From assembly GCA_017399685.1 (NCBI GenBank), contig JAFQBM010000014.1, positions 1 to 64,000 of the forward strand: a stretch of DNA of 64,000 nucleotides, written 5' to 3'. Made by a program: the position numbers and the translations under genes. Every line of letters begins with the position of its first letter. Positions within the stretch are counted from its first letter, which is position 1. Below the pieces are notes generated by a model that saw only the letters and a list, made by a program, of their open reading frames with translations, was not told the DNA's origin and did not search any database. Origin of the DNA: Lachnospiraceae bacterium (GTDB lineage: Bacteria > Bacillota > Clostridia > Lachnospirales > Lachnospiraceae). Of the stretch, positions 17,127-25,298 are shown piece by piece.

Positions 17127-17969
17127 CTATATTTCCACATCTGTTAATTTTAAAGTAGATAAACGTGTTTCGCATACCCTCTTATCTTTCGGTGGTAATT
17201 TCATATAATTCCCATAATGCATCGTTAAATAGGTGTGATAGTCTTTAAATGCCTGAAACTTTCTTCCTTCGAATTCCAATTCAATAAACTCGTCAAAACA
17301 AGCTCTTGGTAAACCATATTTACAACTTTTCGGATACTGAAACGTATAATGACTGATTAATTTCGTCCTCTTTTTATTCGAATGATAAGCTAATACATTT
17401 CTTGCCCGAAATACGGTTTTGATAGGAATTCGATTTAATAAAGCATACCACATACGTAACAAACTACTTTTTTCGTTTTTCGCTCCTAACGGTGCATACA
17501 TTGTTTTTCGGATACAATAACATAAAAAATAATGGATGTTTCTTGCCACTTTTTGGTCCGGAACATTGTCTGCCACAAAAATATCAATACAGACACCACC
17601 TTTTTGTTGCAAATGTTCCTGCCCTAAACGGATATATTCCGTATTTTTTCTTCGCATCTTTGCATATCCCCATCGATACTCCGGGTCTGTCTGATAATCC
17701 TGCAGAAAAAAACGAGACTGGTCTAATTCTTTTCGACAAGCTTTTTGAAATTTTCGATATTCTTTCCGTAACATAATGACATCCGCATCATCATCCCATG
17801 GAATAAATCCTTTATGACGCACCGCTCCAAGTAATGTTCCACCATCTAAAGAATAGCGGATACGATACTTTCTGCAAATCCTATCCACCTCAACCAACAT
17901 TTCTAAGTCGATTTTTTGTATCATCTTTAATTCTTCATTTGTCACAATATGTTCTTTGTATCGTTTCAT
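17127..17969 (-). CDS. LicD-family nucleotidyltransferase-fold transferase
   Basis: A 280-residue LicD protein. The catalytic core is plain: a YSLDGGTLLGAVRHKGFIPW stretch then DDDADVIM (residues about 40-67), with later GYAKMRRKNTEYIR and GGVCIDIFVADN blocks. LicD of Haemophilus and pneumococcus transfers phosphocholine from CDP-choline to cell-surface sugars; many clostridial relatives have unknown head groups. The TTG at 17990 is possible, but GGGAGG lies five bases before the ATG at 17969, which is preferred. It sits between a GT2 gene and the radical SAM pair, 13 bases from each neighbour. Together with the nucleotidyltransferase at 19246 it suggests a phospho-ester decoration of the glycan. 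Confidence 0.86.
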   Translation of the reverse strand: MKRYKEHIVTNEELKMIQKIDLEMLVEVDRICRKYRIRYSLDGGTLLGAVRHKGFIPWDDDADVIMLRKEYRKFQKACRKELDQSRFFLQDYQTDPEYRWGYAKMRRKNTEYIRLGQEHLQQKGGVCIDIFVADNVPDQKVARNIHYFLCYCIRKTMYAPLGAKNEKSSLLRMWYALLNRIPIKTVFRARNVLAYHSNKKRTKLISHYTFQYPKSCKYGLPRACFDEFIELEFEGRKFQAFKDYHTYLTMHYGNYMKLPPKDKRVCETRLSTLKLTDVEI

Positions 17970-17982
17970 CCTATCCTCCCAT

Positions 17983-19233
17983 CTACCCAATCCATTCCTT
18001 TATTCTACTCATAGCTGGAAGTGTGTGTAAAATTTTCGCATCTAAAGACTGCTTCGTGATGTAATGTGAAAATCCTGCTTCTTCTACCTGCTTTAACCCA
18101 AGGGTAAAGTTCCTTTGTGCTAAAACAATCAATAAGTTCTCTTTTTCTTTTCTTGCTTCTTCCATAGAGACACATAAAATCCCATCTATGGTTGTTCCCC
18201 ACTTCATCGGATTATTATCTATAAAGTACTTCGGCTTTATCCCTCTACTTTCTAATTCATACTTGATTCGAATGCCATAATGCCCCGCACCAAAAATAGC
18301 TATTTCCTTTTCTTTTCCATCAGAGATTTTCTTTAAATATTCCCTAAATTGTGCTATCGAGTTTTCTTCTTCCTCTATCCTATCCTTTGGAACATCCTGA
18401 AGATACTTTTTCATTTCTTCATATTCCAAGGTTCTTTTATAACTTTTTAAATAACCTGCGATTCGACATAAAAATGCTGGTGCATTTCCGAAAACCTCTT
18501 CCATTTCATGATAATCCAAAGCTTTCACCATTTTTAGATAAGTCTTTCCTTGTTCTTCTTCATAACACGATATGGTATTCGAACCCGCCTCTTCATGTTC
18601 TCTTACGATATGCAATATTTCCGGAAGAAACAAAGACTTCTGCCCCCTGAAAATCCGAAACCACATATCGATATCCTGTAACGTTCTTAAGCTTTCATCA
18701 AATATTCCTACCCGTTCAAAATGGCTCTTATGAATCAAGGCACTACAGGCATGAAACTGTAATTGCATAACAGAAAAAATAGAGTTCGTAATCTCCTTTA
18801 CATCATAGTACTTATGAAAATCCGTCGGAGTATAAGTTTTACTTCCCATATGATAAAACTCATACTCCGCCTGAACCAAAGTGGTGACATCCCCGGAGGC
18901 TAATATGGCCTCTACTTCTTTCTTAACCTTATCCGGATAATAAATATCATCATGGGAAAGCCAGGAAAAATATTCCCCTTTCATTTCACGGATTCCAAGA
19001 TTCAAGGCAGATGCTACCCCACCATTTTCTTTTTCATAATATCTTATTTTATTTCCATAGGATTTTGCGATTCCTTCTGTTGCACCATCATCCTCCGAAC
19101 CATCGTTAATGACTATGATTTCACAATGCTCATACGTCTGGTTCAATGCACTTTCAATGGCCTCCGCCAGATAATTCGAACCATTATATACAGGAATAAT
19201 GATGGATACCAAGGGCATCTCTTTTTTTAACAT
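17983..19233 (-). CDS. GT2 glycosyltransferase with C-terminal Rossmann-like module
   Basis: A 416-residue paralogue of 12483-13667. It has VSIIIPVYNGSNYLAEAI, the VINDGSEDD loop and SHDDIYYPDK, and the shared acceptor block TLQDIDMWFRIFRGQKS near 195. A helical linker leads to a C-terminal module (residues about 320-405) with IAIFGAGHYGIRIKYELE and YFIDNNPMKWG, clearly the same kind of domain as the N-terminus of the radical SAM proteins. It is preceded by the nucleotidyltransferase (12-base gap) and followed by LicD. Donor and acceptor are unknown; HDD should bind the metal-sugar-nucleotide. Confidence 0.83.
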   Translation of the reverse strand: MLKKEMPLVSIIIPVYNGSNYLAEAIESALNQTYEHCEIIVINDGSEDDGATEGIAKSYGNKIRYYEKENGGVASALNLGIREMKGEYFSWLSHDDIYYPDKVKKEVEAILASGDVTTLVQAEYEFYHMGSKTYTPTDFHKYYDVKEITNSIFSVMQLQFHACSALIHKSHFERVGIFDESLRTLQDIDMWFRIFRGQKSLFLPEILHIVREHEEAGSNTISCYEEEQGKTYLKMVKALDYHEMEEVFGNAPAFLCRIAGYLKSYKRTLEYEEMKKYLQDVPKDRIEEEENSIAQFREYLKKISDGKEKEIAIFGAGHYGIRIKYELESRGIKPKYFIDNNPMKWGTTIDGILCVSMEEARKEKENLLIVLAQRNFTLGLKQVEEAGFSHYITKQSLDAKILHTLPAMSRIKEWIG

Positions 19234-19245
19234 ATCGTTCCCTCT

Positions 19246-19956
19246 TTATCTTTCCTTACTTATGTACTTTAAGATTCTCTCATAATCATCAAAATAATCG
19301 ATTTCAGACCAGAATAAATTCTTAACATCAATAGTATTAATCGGATACTCTCCGGAATCCGTAAAGGAATAAAGAACATTTTCCCACCAACACATATACG
19401 AACCTTGATCTATCATTTCTTCCAGACGTTCTTTAAACCTTCCCATAAAACTTTCTCTTACTTTTGCAATTCCTACATACTCACAAGTGCGTTGGTCGAT
19501 AGGAAGGTCTTTTCCATACTTTTTTATGATTCCATCGTCTGTGGTCGAGAAAAAGTAATCTCCGGTCTTACGTCTGGTAACGTCAATGGACATCACCACA
19601 TCTCTTTCAGCCTCTAAGATTCCCGTTAAAATCTCCTCTGACACAAAAACATCCGCATTCATAAACAAAATATCTCCGGCCAGTTCTTCTCTCGCAAACC
19701 AAAGAGTTGCAATACTATTGGTAACAGCATAAAAAGGATTGTAATAATACGTTACATTCAGCCCCTCTAACGCTTCTATAATCTTTTCTCTCTTATATCC
19801 TACGATAACCACCGGATCTAATCCGCGTTTAATCAATGATTCCACCATAATTCGAATCAACGGCTTCCCATCAATCGGTAATGTGGATTTCGGTATTTCC
19901 TGTATCATCCTTGATATTCGGTTTCCTGTTCCCGCTGCCATAATCACTGCTTTCAT
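19246..19956 (-). CDS. LicC/PntC-like nucleotidyltransferase
   Basis: A 236-residue NTP transferase. It opens with MKAVIMAAGTGNRISRMI and PKSTLPIDGKPLI (the GxGxR...PK nucleotide signature); NPFYAVTNSIATLW (near residue 75) and MNADVFVSEEI (near 100, metal aspartate) follow. The NPFY...NS block and short length resemble phosphocholine and aminoethylphosphonate cytidylyltransferases (LicC, PntC) more than RmlA. It is the first gene of the run leading to LicD and the radical SAM pairs, so it probably activates the head group that LicD transfers. The ATG has a GAGG site. A sugar-1-phosphate substrate cannot be excluded. Confidence 0.75.
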   Translation of the reverse strand: MKAVIMAAGTGNRISRMIQEIPKSTLPIDGKPLIRIMVESLIKRGLDPVVIVGYKREKIIEALEGLNVTYYYNPFYAVTNSIATLWFAREELAGDILFMNADVFVSEEILTGILEAERDVVMSIDVTRRKTGDYFFSTTDDGIIKKYGKDLPIDQRTCEYVGIAKVRESFMGRFKERLEEMIDQGSYMCWWENVLYSFTDSGEYPINTIDVKNLFWSEIDYFDDYERILKYISKER

Positions 19957-20097
19957 AATCTTTCCCTCATCTTATCGTATGTTTCATATTGTCTAAATTT
20001 ATGGTTTCGCTTGTAAAAAGTATAACATAAAAACATATAAGAATAAATGCTTATATTTCCCATATGCTAATCTTCAATGATTCACGAATCATCTCGA

Positions 20098-21306
20098 CTA
20101 ATCGTTTAGATACTGATAAATTTTTTTACCATAACTTGAGGAATCTTCCCCTATATCATCGCTACAGCCTCTATATTTTCCTTGTATACACTCAATAAAA
20201 CTATCTAAACGTAAAGATTCCTTCTCATAATTTCCCTCTAAGAAAGATTTCTCTAATAACCTGCTTTTTAAATATTCTTGTTCCTCTTCTTTTATACTGG
20301 TGTATAACTCTTCAGCAACACAGGTTTTCATGTTGAATTTCACGATTTTTGAATCTGGAATAGAGTAATATATAACTTCCTCTTCATTTATTCTCTCACA
20401 ACACTTCATAACATATCTCTTAAGGCTTATAACATTAGAATTTTCTTTTCCTTGCACATTTAATTCTTTCGCACATTGAACTTCCCCGGTAATTCGGTTA
20501 TATTTTAATATCATATTCGCAAATAAGGGAAACAAAAAAACATATTCCCCATACAAATGCAATTTCCCAATACCCCACCTAGAAACAAATCCCGGATAAT
20601 CTATCTGCATTTTACTGCATATTCCATCGAAAGAATATAAACTCAATGTACTAAAATCCCGTTCTGTCAACATCATATTATTTTCCGTCACTACCACACT
20701 ACTCAATGCCTCAAGTCCTGATATGGAATGTAATTTATATTGATTCGTATTCATATTAAATTCCATCACAAGATTCCCTTGCCAAGATGTCAACCATATA
20801 TTTCCATCTCCATTGTCATAAACATCAGAGAAAATTGCATTTCTCTCTTCTAATCCACTCTCTCTTTCTACTTCCCCAAACCAATCATCTAAATATTCCA
20901 TTTCATTCGTATTTAAATCAAGTTTAACAATACAATGCCCTACCAAAGGTACAAAAAAAGCAACTTCATTATATAAAACTATTTTCAAAAACACATATTC
21001 TTCTGCAACTATTTTTCCTGTATCTAGTTGTAAACAGTCTATGGTCTTTTTTTTCAAATCGTAAATAAGAATATCCTTTCCATTCAACGGAGCAATAATC
21101 AACTTCTCTTTATAATATGAAATCGGACCATATTGCTTAAATCCACATTCATTCTCGGCAGGTAATATCGTTTCTAAAGTCATTTCCAACGTAGTCAAAT
21201 CCACATGAAACAACGCACTACAAAACATATTACACACCCATCCATCATTTCCATTCACGGCAATATTTTGAAATCCAACATGAGAACATTGAAAGTAACT
21301 GTTCAC
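20098..21306 (-). CDS. Stand-alone beta-propeller-like protein
   Basis: A 402-residue protein built of repeated strand-turn units such as GWVCNMFCSALFHVDL, LIIAPLNGKDILIYDL, AFFVPLVGHCIVKLDL, IWLTSWQGNLVMEFNM, VFLFPLFANMILKYNR and VIYYSIPDSKIVKFNM. About six or seven units can be made out, consistent with a propeller over residues 5-330, then a short helical tail. It starts with GTG at 21306 eight bases after GGAGG, and has no signal peptide. The pattern matches the C-terminal half of the transferase at 10327-12444, so it is probably a separate binding subunit for the same machinery. Catalytic function not seen. Confidence 0.6.
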   Translation of the reverse strand: MNSYFQCSHVGFQNIAVNGNDGWVCNMFCSALFHVDLTTLEMTLETILPAENECGFKQYGPISYYKEKLIIAPLNGKDILIYDLKKKTIDCLQLDTGKIVAEEYVFLKIVLYNEVAFFVPLVGHCIVKLDLNTNEMEYLDDWFGEVERESGLEERNAIFSDVYDNGDGNIWLTSWQGNLVMEFNMNTNQYKLHSISGLEALSSVVVTENNMMLTERDFSTLSLYSFDGICSKMQIDYPGFVSRWGIGKLHLYGEYVFLFPLFANMILKYNRITGEVQCAKELNVQGKENSNVISLKRYVMKCCERINEEEVIYYSIPDSKIVKFNMKTCVAEELYTSIKEEEQEYLKSRLLEKSFLEGNYEKESLRLDSFIECIQGKYRGCSDDIGEDSSSYGKKIYQYLND

Positions 21307-21673
21307 AATTCTCGCCTCCTCTTTCCATTTATACTATAATTTCATAATCTTTCATAACAAAAACGTTTTTATCTTAACCGTCCCCAATTTTTCATTCTTT
21401 AGACGAATCTATTATTGTTTATTTATCGACAAAAACAACAAAAATGTTTATAGTTTTTCGTTTTTTTGTTACTCTATTTCCTTTCCATTAAATGTGTCAC
21501 CCAACCATGCCATTGGTGGTTTACAAGATATCTTTCTCATTCAATTATATGTATAATCAACCTTCCGATAAATCATCCACTGACATATGGCTTTTCCACA
21601 CTATCTCTCGATTCGATTGTAATTCATCAACTTGTTGAATCAAAGTAAAGCACTTTCTCTCAAAGTGTGGTTT
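21307..21673. other. Intergenic region with a repeat relic and terminator-like hairpin
   Basis: No gene is visible. The left part is very AT-rich and should contain the promoter of the propeller gene. A relic of the structured repeat seen at 5993-6158 lies at 21491-21532. At about 21647-21668 a short CACTTT-type hairpin downstream of the GNAT pseudogene could end transcription on the minus strand. Confidence 0.5.
21491..21532. repeat. Diverged copy of part of the structured repeat
   Basis: The segment from AATGTGTCACCC through GGTTTACAAGATATC aligns with 6105-6147 (AATGTGGCACCT through GGTTTACAAGATATG). The internal hairpin bases have changed but GGTGG/GGCGG and TTTACAAGATAT are kept. The rest of the large element is absent, so this is a relic or a shorter family member. 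Confidence 0.55.
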
Positions 21674-22545
21674 TTAAATTTTATATTTTGTAACAAATTT
21701 AAACTTTAATTCATTTTGGTAATAATCAACCAGTTTTAATACGCTTTCTCTTTCTTCTTCATTATCTTCATCTGCATAAGGATCATAATCTTGTGTATAC
21801 ATTACAGGTTCCTTAATCTTCCTCTCTTCTCCACTAGAATTATCTGCTGCAAACAGATAAATATACTTACAGCCCACGAGATTTGATATTTGCAACAAGT
21901 GTGGAACTATCATCTCCCAAAAAATATATACTCCTATTTTAAAATCCAACTTAATACCCGGGTTATATTTTCTATTTCTACACAGAAATTTAATATCAAT
22001 AGCCGGAAAAGTTTCTTGCACATGCATAACGTGCTTTTCTTCTTCAGTACCTAAAAAAATTTCTCTCTTTTCCTCACTAATCACTGCTTTATCTTCCGCT
22101 CTACTGTATAGATAAGTAGCCCTATCTGCATCTGCTACAACTTCCCACAACTTATCCATTGCTTCTATGTATTGATTATTAACATCTTCTAACTCTTTTT
22201 GACTAAGTCCTTTTCTTTTCATCATCCGAACCGCCTCTACATACCTTTCAAATGGCTCAATTTCTTCATCTAGAAGCAAAACTTTTTCGATTTCATTATA
22301 TAAAATCCCACAATTTATAGCAAAGTAATAAACAATCTCATTTGTATGTCTATCTCTAATAAGAAATACTTTTGTATTTCTCTCTATATCATCATTCCAT
22401 GCTTCATTTTTTAAGTATCCTGCTATTGTATTTCCACATGTTGCCTGTTCAAAAACTTCTACAGCCTACCTGTTATCTTCCGAAATGCACAGACTTTCCA
22501 TATGTAATTTTTCAAAAAGAACTTTCTTTGTTCTTCAATTGTCAC
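21674..22545 (-). pseudogene. Broken GNAT-like partner of a Panacea antitoxin
   Basis: The coding frame can be followed from a GTG at 22545 (GAGGAGG ten bases upstream), but a shift is needed near residue 14 and a TAG interrupts it at 22466-22468, about residue 26. After that the frame is open to 21674. Recognisable content is EVFEQATCGNTIAGYLKN, then KVFLIRD and IVYYFAINCGILY near the start, and KLDFKIGVYIFWEMIVPHLL, GCKYIYLFAAD and LVDYYQNELKFKF near the end, the layout of a GNAT acetyltransferase fold. The intact remainder (201 residues from a TTG at 22279) lacks the first third of the fold. It lies directly downstream of the Panacea gene, so it was probably the toxin or effector of that pair. 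Confidence 0.72.
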
Positions 22546-22572
22546 AATTATTTCCTCCTCAAAACGTAATTA

Positions 22573-22605
22573 AGCCCACAGGCGTATATGATATGCCTAT
22601 GGGCT
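22573..22605 (-). terminator. Hairpin between Panacea gene and GNAT pseudogene
   Basis: AGCCCACAGGC (22573-22583) pairs with GCCTATGGGCT (22595-22605) with one mismatch, just after the Panacea stop at 22623. It is followed on the minus strand by AATTACGTTTTG and the next ribosome site. It may attenuate read-through into the downstream gene. Confidence 0.6.
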
Positions 22606-22622
22606 CCTAAATTACCACTAAA

Positions 22623-23084
22623 TTATGCAAAAACAACTCCCTGTCTTCGCAATTTTTCTCTCATTGCATCAACACGCATTACACTTAAACTCATCTTATT
22701 ACGTCCTGGCTCCCCCATCTGTAATCCTTCACGCGCCTTTAACCACGAAGTTTCGGCATGAGATAATGTACTCAACTGCCAAGCATCATATTCATCATAT
22801 CGTCTAAAAACATCGAGAACCAGTTGCGCTTCTTCATTTGTAAGTGTACCATATGTTCCTGAAAACATGTTCCCCCCCATATACTCACTTCTTACTTCAG
22901 TAAGAACAGGACCATACTTCCAAGCCTCAAAATCTCCATGAAAAAGAGGTTCTCCAGAGCTCATGAGTGACTCCCTTTGAGAAAAATACATCATTTTGTG
23001 CATTTTCATTTGGTCCATCACACAATCATGCTTACCCACATGAAGCTCATTCAGATACTTCGCAACCGCTAATAACTGTGCCAT
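22623..23084 (-). CDS. Panacea-domain (SocA-like, DUF4065) antitoxin
   Basis: A 153-residue Panacea protein. The family includes SocA, the ClpXP adaptor that destroys the SocB toxin, and many antitoxins that neutralise unrelated toxins. Signature parts are VAKYLNEL near the start, MQ(K/M)MKMHKMMYFSQRESL (near 25-40), PLFHGDFEAWKYGPVL (near 50) and the C-terminal TLSHAETSWLKAREG. An ATG at 23084 follows GGAGGAG; the upstream in-frame TTG is inside the ribosome site. Its partner at 21674-22545 is broken, so the antitoxin seems orphaned. It lies between the glycan island and the flagellar region. Confidence 0.88.
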   Translation of the reverse strand: MAQLLAVAKYLNELHVGKHDCVMDQMKMHKMMYFSQRESLMSSGEPLFHGDFEAWKYGPVLTEVRSEYMGGNMFSGTYGTLTNEEAQLVLDVFRRYDEYDAWQLSTLSHAETSWLKAREGLQMGEPGRNKMSLSVMRVDAMREKLRRQGVVFA

Positions 23085-23192
23085 ATAATCTCCTCCTCTC
23101 AAAATATCCTATTAATTTAGTATACTACTCTTATTCATATTCTACAACAATTTCTTTAAAATTAATACAGCAATTGTTTACAATCTATCTCG

Positions 23193-24338
23193 TCATAACT
23201 GCTTCAACCGTCCCTTCGCCAAATCATAAGCCCCACACTTCTCATAATACATCCTTGCATTCTTCTTATCTCCCAAACACTCATAAATCACTCCAATATT
23301 ATAAAACGCTTTATAGGAATTAGCTCCTACCACACAAACATTTTTATTCTTCGTAGCCAGTAAAAACTCCTTCACCGCATCATCAAACAGAGCATTCTGC
23401 ATATAAATCAGTCCTGCCAGGAAGTGATAATCCGCAGTCCGGGCAAATACATCGTAAGTCACCTGTAACAAGGAATATGCCATTTCGTATTGCTTGGTAT
23501 TCACCAAAGAATATCCATAGGATTCCACTAAATCCTGAACATAATCTAAGGATTCATCCACATCAAATTCCAAGGCTTTTCCAAAATATTTACAGGCATT
23601 TTCATAATCTTTCGCCATATAATAGCCTTTTCCTATTTGAAACCAAATATAAACATCTTCCGGATTCTTCTCTAATTCTAATTCCAGTAAATCGATATTT
23701 CGCTTAACCTTTCTTGCCTTTTCTTCCGGTGTTCCAATATATCCGCTATGGATAAAAGAAATGGTGGTATGATAGTATTCTTTTTTCTGAATTTCCTCAG
23801 AGAACGGAACCACCTGTTCATGTATGGCTCCTTCGTAATGATAATATTTCTTCGAAAATACACGCGGTTCATCACAAATCGTATAATCCCTTCCATCCTC
23901 ACTTAATAGATTTTCTTTTCGGATGCATCCTAGTCCCATAGGATTTGTTTTTAATCGACTCTCGAAGGTTTTCTTATCCCATTCCTTTAGCGTTTCATCC
24001 GAATCCACCATCATAACATACTCACTCTTTACCTTAGTGATAGCAAAATTTCTCGCTACCGAAAAGTTATTCACCCATTCAAACTCGTAAAGATAAGGGG
24101 TATATTTCTTCACCATTTCTCTGGTTCCATCCGTAGAGCCGGTATCCACTACTACTATATCATACCCCATATTCTGAAACGATTTCAAACACTTCTCTAA
24201 CAGTTCCTTTTCATTCTTTGTAATAATACAAACAGATACCAAAGATGGTTGCTTTTCTATTACAACTGATTGCTGTTCTAACCCACTTGACATTTTCTCC
24301 ACCATATTAGATTGTGTTTCTTTTAATTTATCATCCAT
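23193..24338 (-). CDS. GT2 glycosyltransferase with C-terminal TPR repeats
   Basis: A 381-residue protein. A 35-residue polar leader precedes the GT2 domain (VSVCIITKNEKELLEKCL, VVDTGSTDGTREM, ARNFAI, MMVDSDET as the metal site near 120). From about 230 TPR units follow, for example VYIWFQIGKGYYMAKDYENACKYFGKALE and KAFYNIGVIYECLGDKKNARMYYEK. This GT2-plus-TPR design is common beside clostridial flagellins, and TPRs are a known way for protein glycosyltransferases to hold their acceptor. It is 2.2 kb from the flagellin gene. It probably adds the first or an early sugar to flagellin in the cytoplasm; this is inference. Confidence 0.83.
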   Translation of the reverse strand: MDDKLKETQSNMVEKMSSGLEQQSVVIEKQPSLVSVCIITKNEKELLEKCLKSFQNMGYDIVVVDTGSTDGTREMVKKYTPYLYEFEWVNNFSVARNFAITKVKSEYVMMVDSDETLKEWDKKTFESRLKTNPMGLGCIRKENLLSEDGRDYTICDEPRVFSKKYYHYEGAIHEQVVPFSEEIQKKEYYHTTISFIHSGYIGTPEEKARKVKRNIDLLELELEKNPEDVYIWFQIGKGYYMAKDYENACKYFGKALEFDVDESLDYVQDLVESYGYSLVNTKQYEMAYSLLQVTYDVFARTADYHFLAGLIYMQNALFDDAVKEFLLATKNKNVCVVGANSYKAFYNIGVIYECLGDKKNARMYYEKCGAYDLAKGRLKQL

Positions 24339-24356
24339 ACTAATCTCTCTTTCTGT

Positions 24357-24464
24357 TCACGACTTAATCTGATACTTCATTATTGCACATCCATCCGAAT
24401 CGCATTCCAAACCTGATTCATATATTTTCTCTGTAAGCATAGATTTCAAAACATGTTTCGACAT
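24357..24464 (-). pseudogene. C-terminal coding relic of an unknown gene
   Basis: A 35-residue frame (starting MSKHVLKSMLTEKIYESG) that continues upstream in the same frame for about 27 more codons (containing NHFNETLLLKVNYGF) before a TGA. No ribosome site is seen, and it ends just before the GT2-TPR start. The composition looks like genuine protein. I read it as the tail of a deleted gene, possibly another glycan-modifying enzyme; family not recognised. Confidence 0.3.
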
Positions 24465-24670
24465 AGGAATGATCCCTACAATAGAATTGAATAGAACAAA
24501 ACCGTAATTTACCTTCAACAGTAAAGTTTCATTAAAATGATTCAGAAATCTGCCTTGAGATTTAAATCAAAAATTAACAAGGCTTAATGTTTACCCTCAT
24601 ACTAACATACAGAGGCGAAAATTACAATAAAAATTATTAAATTTCCCATTTCTGCATTCCTCTTTATTAT

Positions 24671-24699
24671 TTGTATAACAACTAAAAATATGTTACTAT
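24671..24699 (+). promoter_or_regulatory. SigA-like promoter before the GT2 pseudogene
   Basis: TTGTAT (24671-24676), a 17-base spacer and TACTAT (24694-24699), about 45 bases before the start codon at 24744. Confidence 0.45.
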
Positions 24700-24743
24700 G
24701 GACAAAAGCAATTCAAAAACGCAATATTTCGAGGAGAAACGAT

Positions 24744-25272
24744 ATGAACACCATAAGCTTATGTATGATTGTAAAAAACGAAGAAAAAGTACTGGCACGT
24801 TGTTTAGACTGTTTAAAAGACCTTGTGGATGAAATGATCATCGTAGACACCGGTTCTACCGATGCTACAAAGGACATTGCCAGAAAGTATACCGATAAGA
24901 TATATGATTTTCCATGCAGAAGATTGTTTCAAAACTGCCTTAAAAGAAGAACGTAGCTTAGAAGAATATAAAACTGCCGACTGTATTCTTGCAAAAATCT
25001 CATTCTTAAAAAAAGACTGGGAAAGCTTTTTTACTGCCTGCCTAAAAGAAGTAGCCGATAATCCACCAGCCGAAATCTGTACCCTGCTTGGAGAATACTA
25101 TCGCCAAAAAGAAAATTTCGAAGAAGCGATAATGTGGTACTATAATGCGATTCACGAACAGGAATGCATGTTAAATATCCAGTATTCCCAAAAGATTCCT
25201 GCAGAAGGTATCATAGAATGCTACGAAAAACTTGGAATGACGTCACAAGCCGAGGAATACAAGTCACTATAA
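24744..25272 (+). pseudogene. Internally deleted GT2-TPR glycosyltransferase
   Basis: An ATG at 24744 with GAGGAG opens a normal GT2 N-terminus ([37 protein letters not shown]), but after IYDFP the frame passes into a different part of the gene and stops. The following sequence in another frame ([17 protein letters not shown] to EEYKSL) is the TPR C-terminal end of the same kind of protein, with the unit LLGEYYRQKENFEEAIMWYYNAIHE. The middle, including the DxD catalytic region and first TPRs, is missing. It was therefore a paralogue of 23193-24338, now inactive through a deletion plus frameshift. It precedes the CgeB gene by 26 bases and may have been co-transcribed with it. Confidence 0.85.
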
Positions 25273-25298
25273 CACCAACACAACAAGGAGAAACCAAT

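Larger units (their letters stand above)
24339..24743. other. Divergent intergenic region with a decayed coding relic
   Basis: The stretch separates the minus-strand GT2-TPR gene from a plus-strand GT2 pseudogene. On the minus strand an open, protein-like frame runs from about 24560 to a TGA at 24357-24359 without an obvious start; its last 35 codons are listed separately. On the plus strand a SigA-like promoter lies at 24671-24699. Confidence 0.45.

Noticed and set aside
1342-21306. Interpretation as a capsule or O-antigen locus
   Set aside because: No flippase, polymerase, ABC transporter or initiating phosphoglycosyl transferase is present within the window, although one could lie to the left.
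25164-25298. Longer N-terminus of the CgeB-like protein
   Set aside because: It overlaps the GT2 pseudogene in another frame; AAGGAG before 25299 and the family start MKILFWRV mark the true start.
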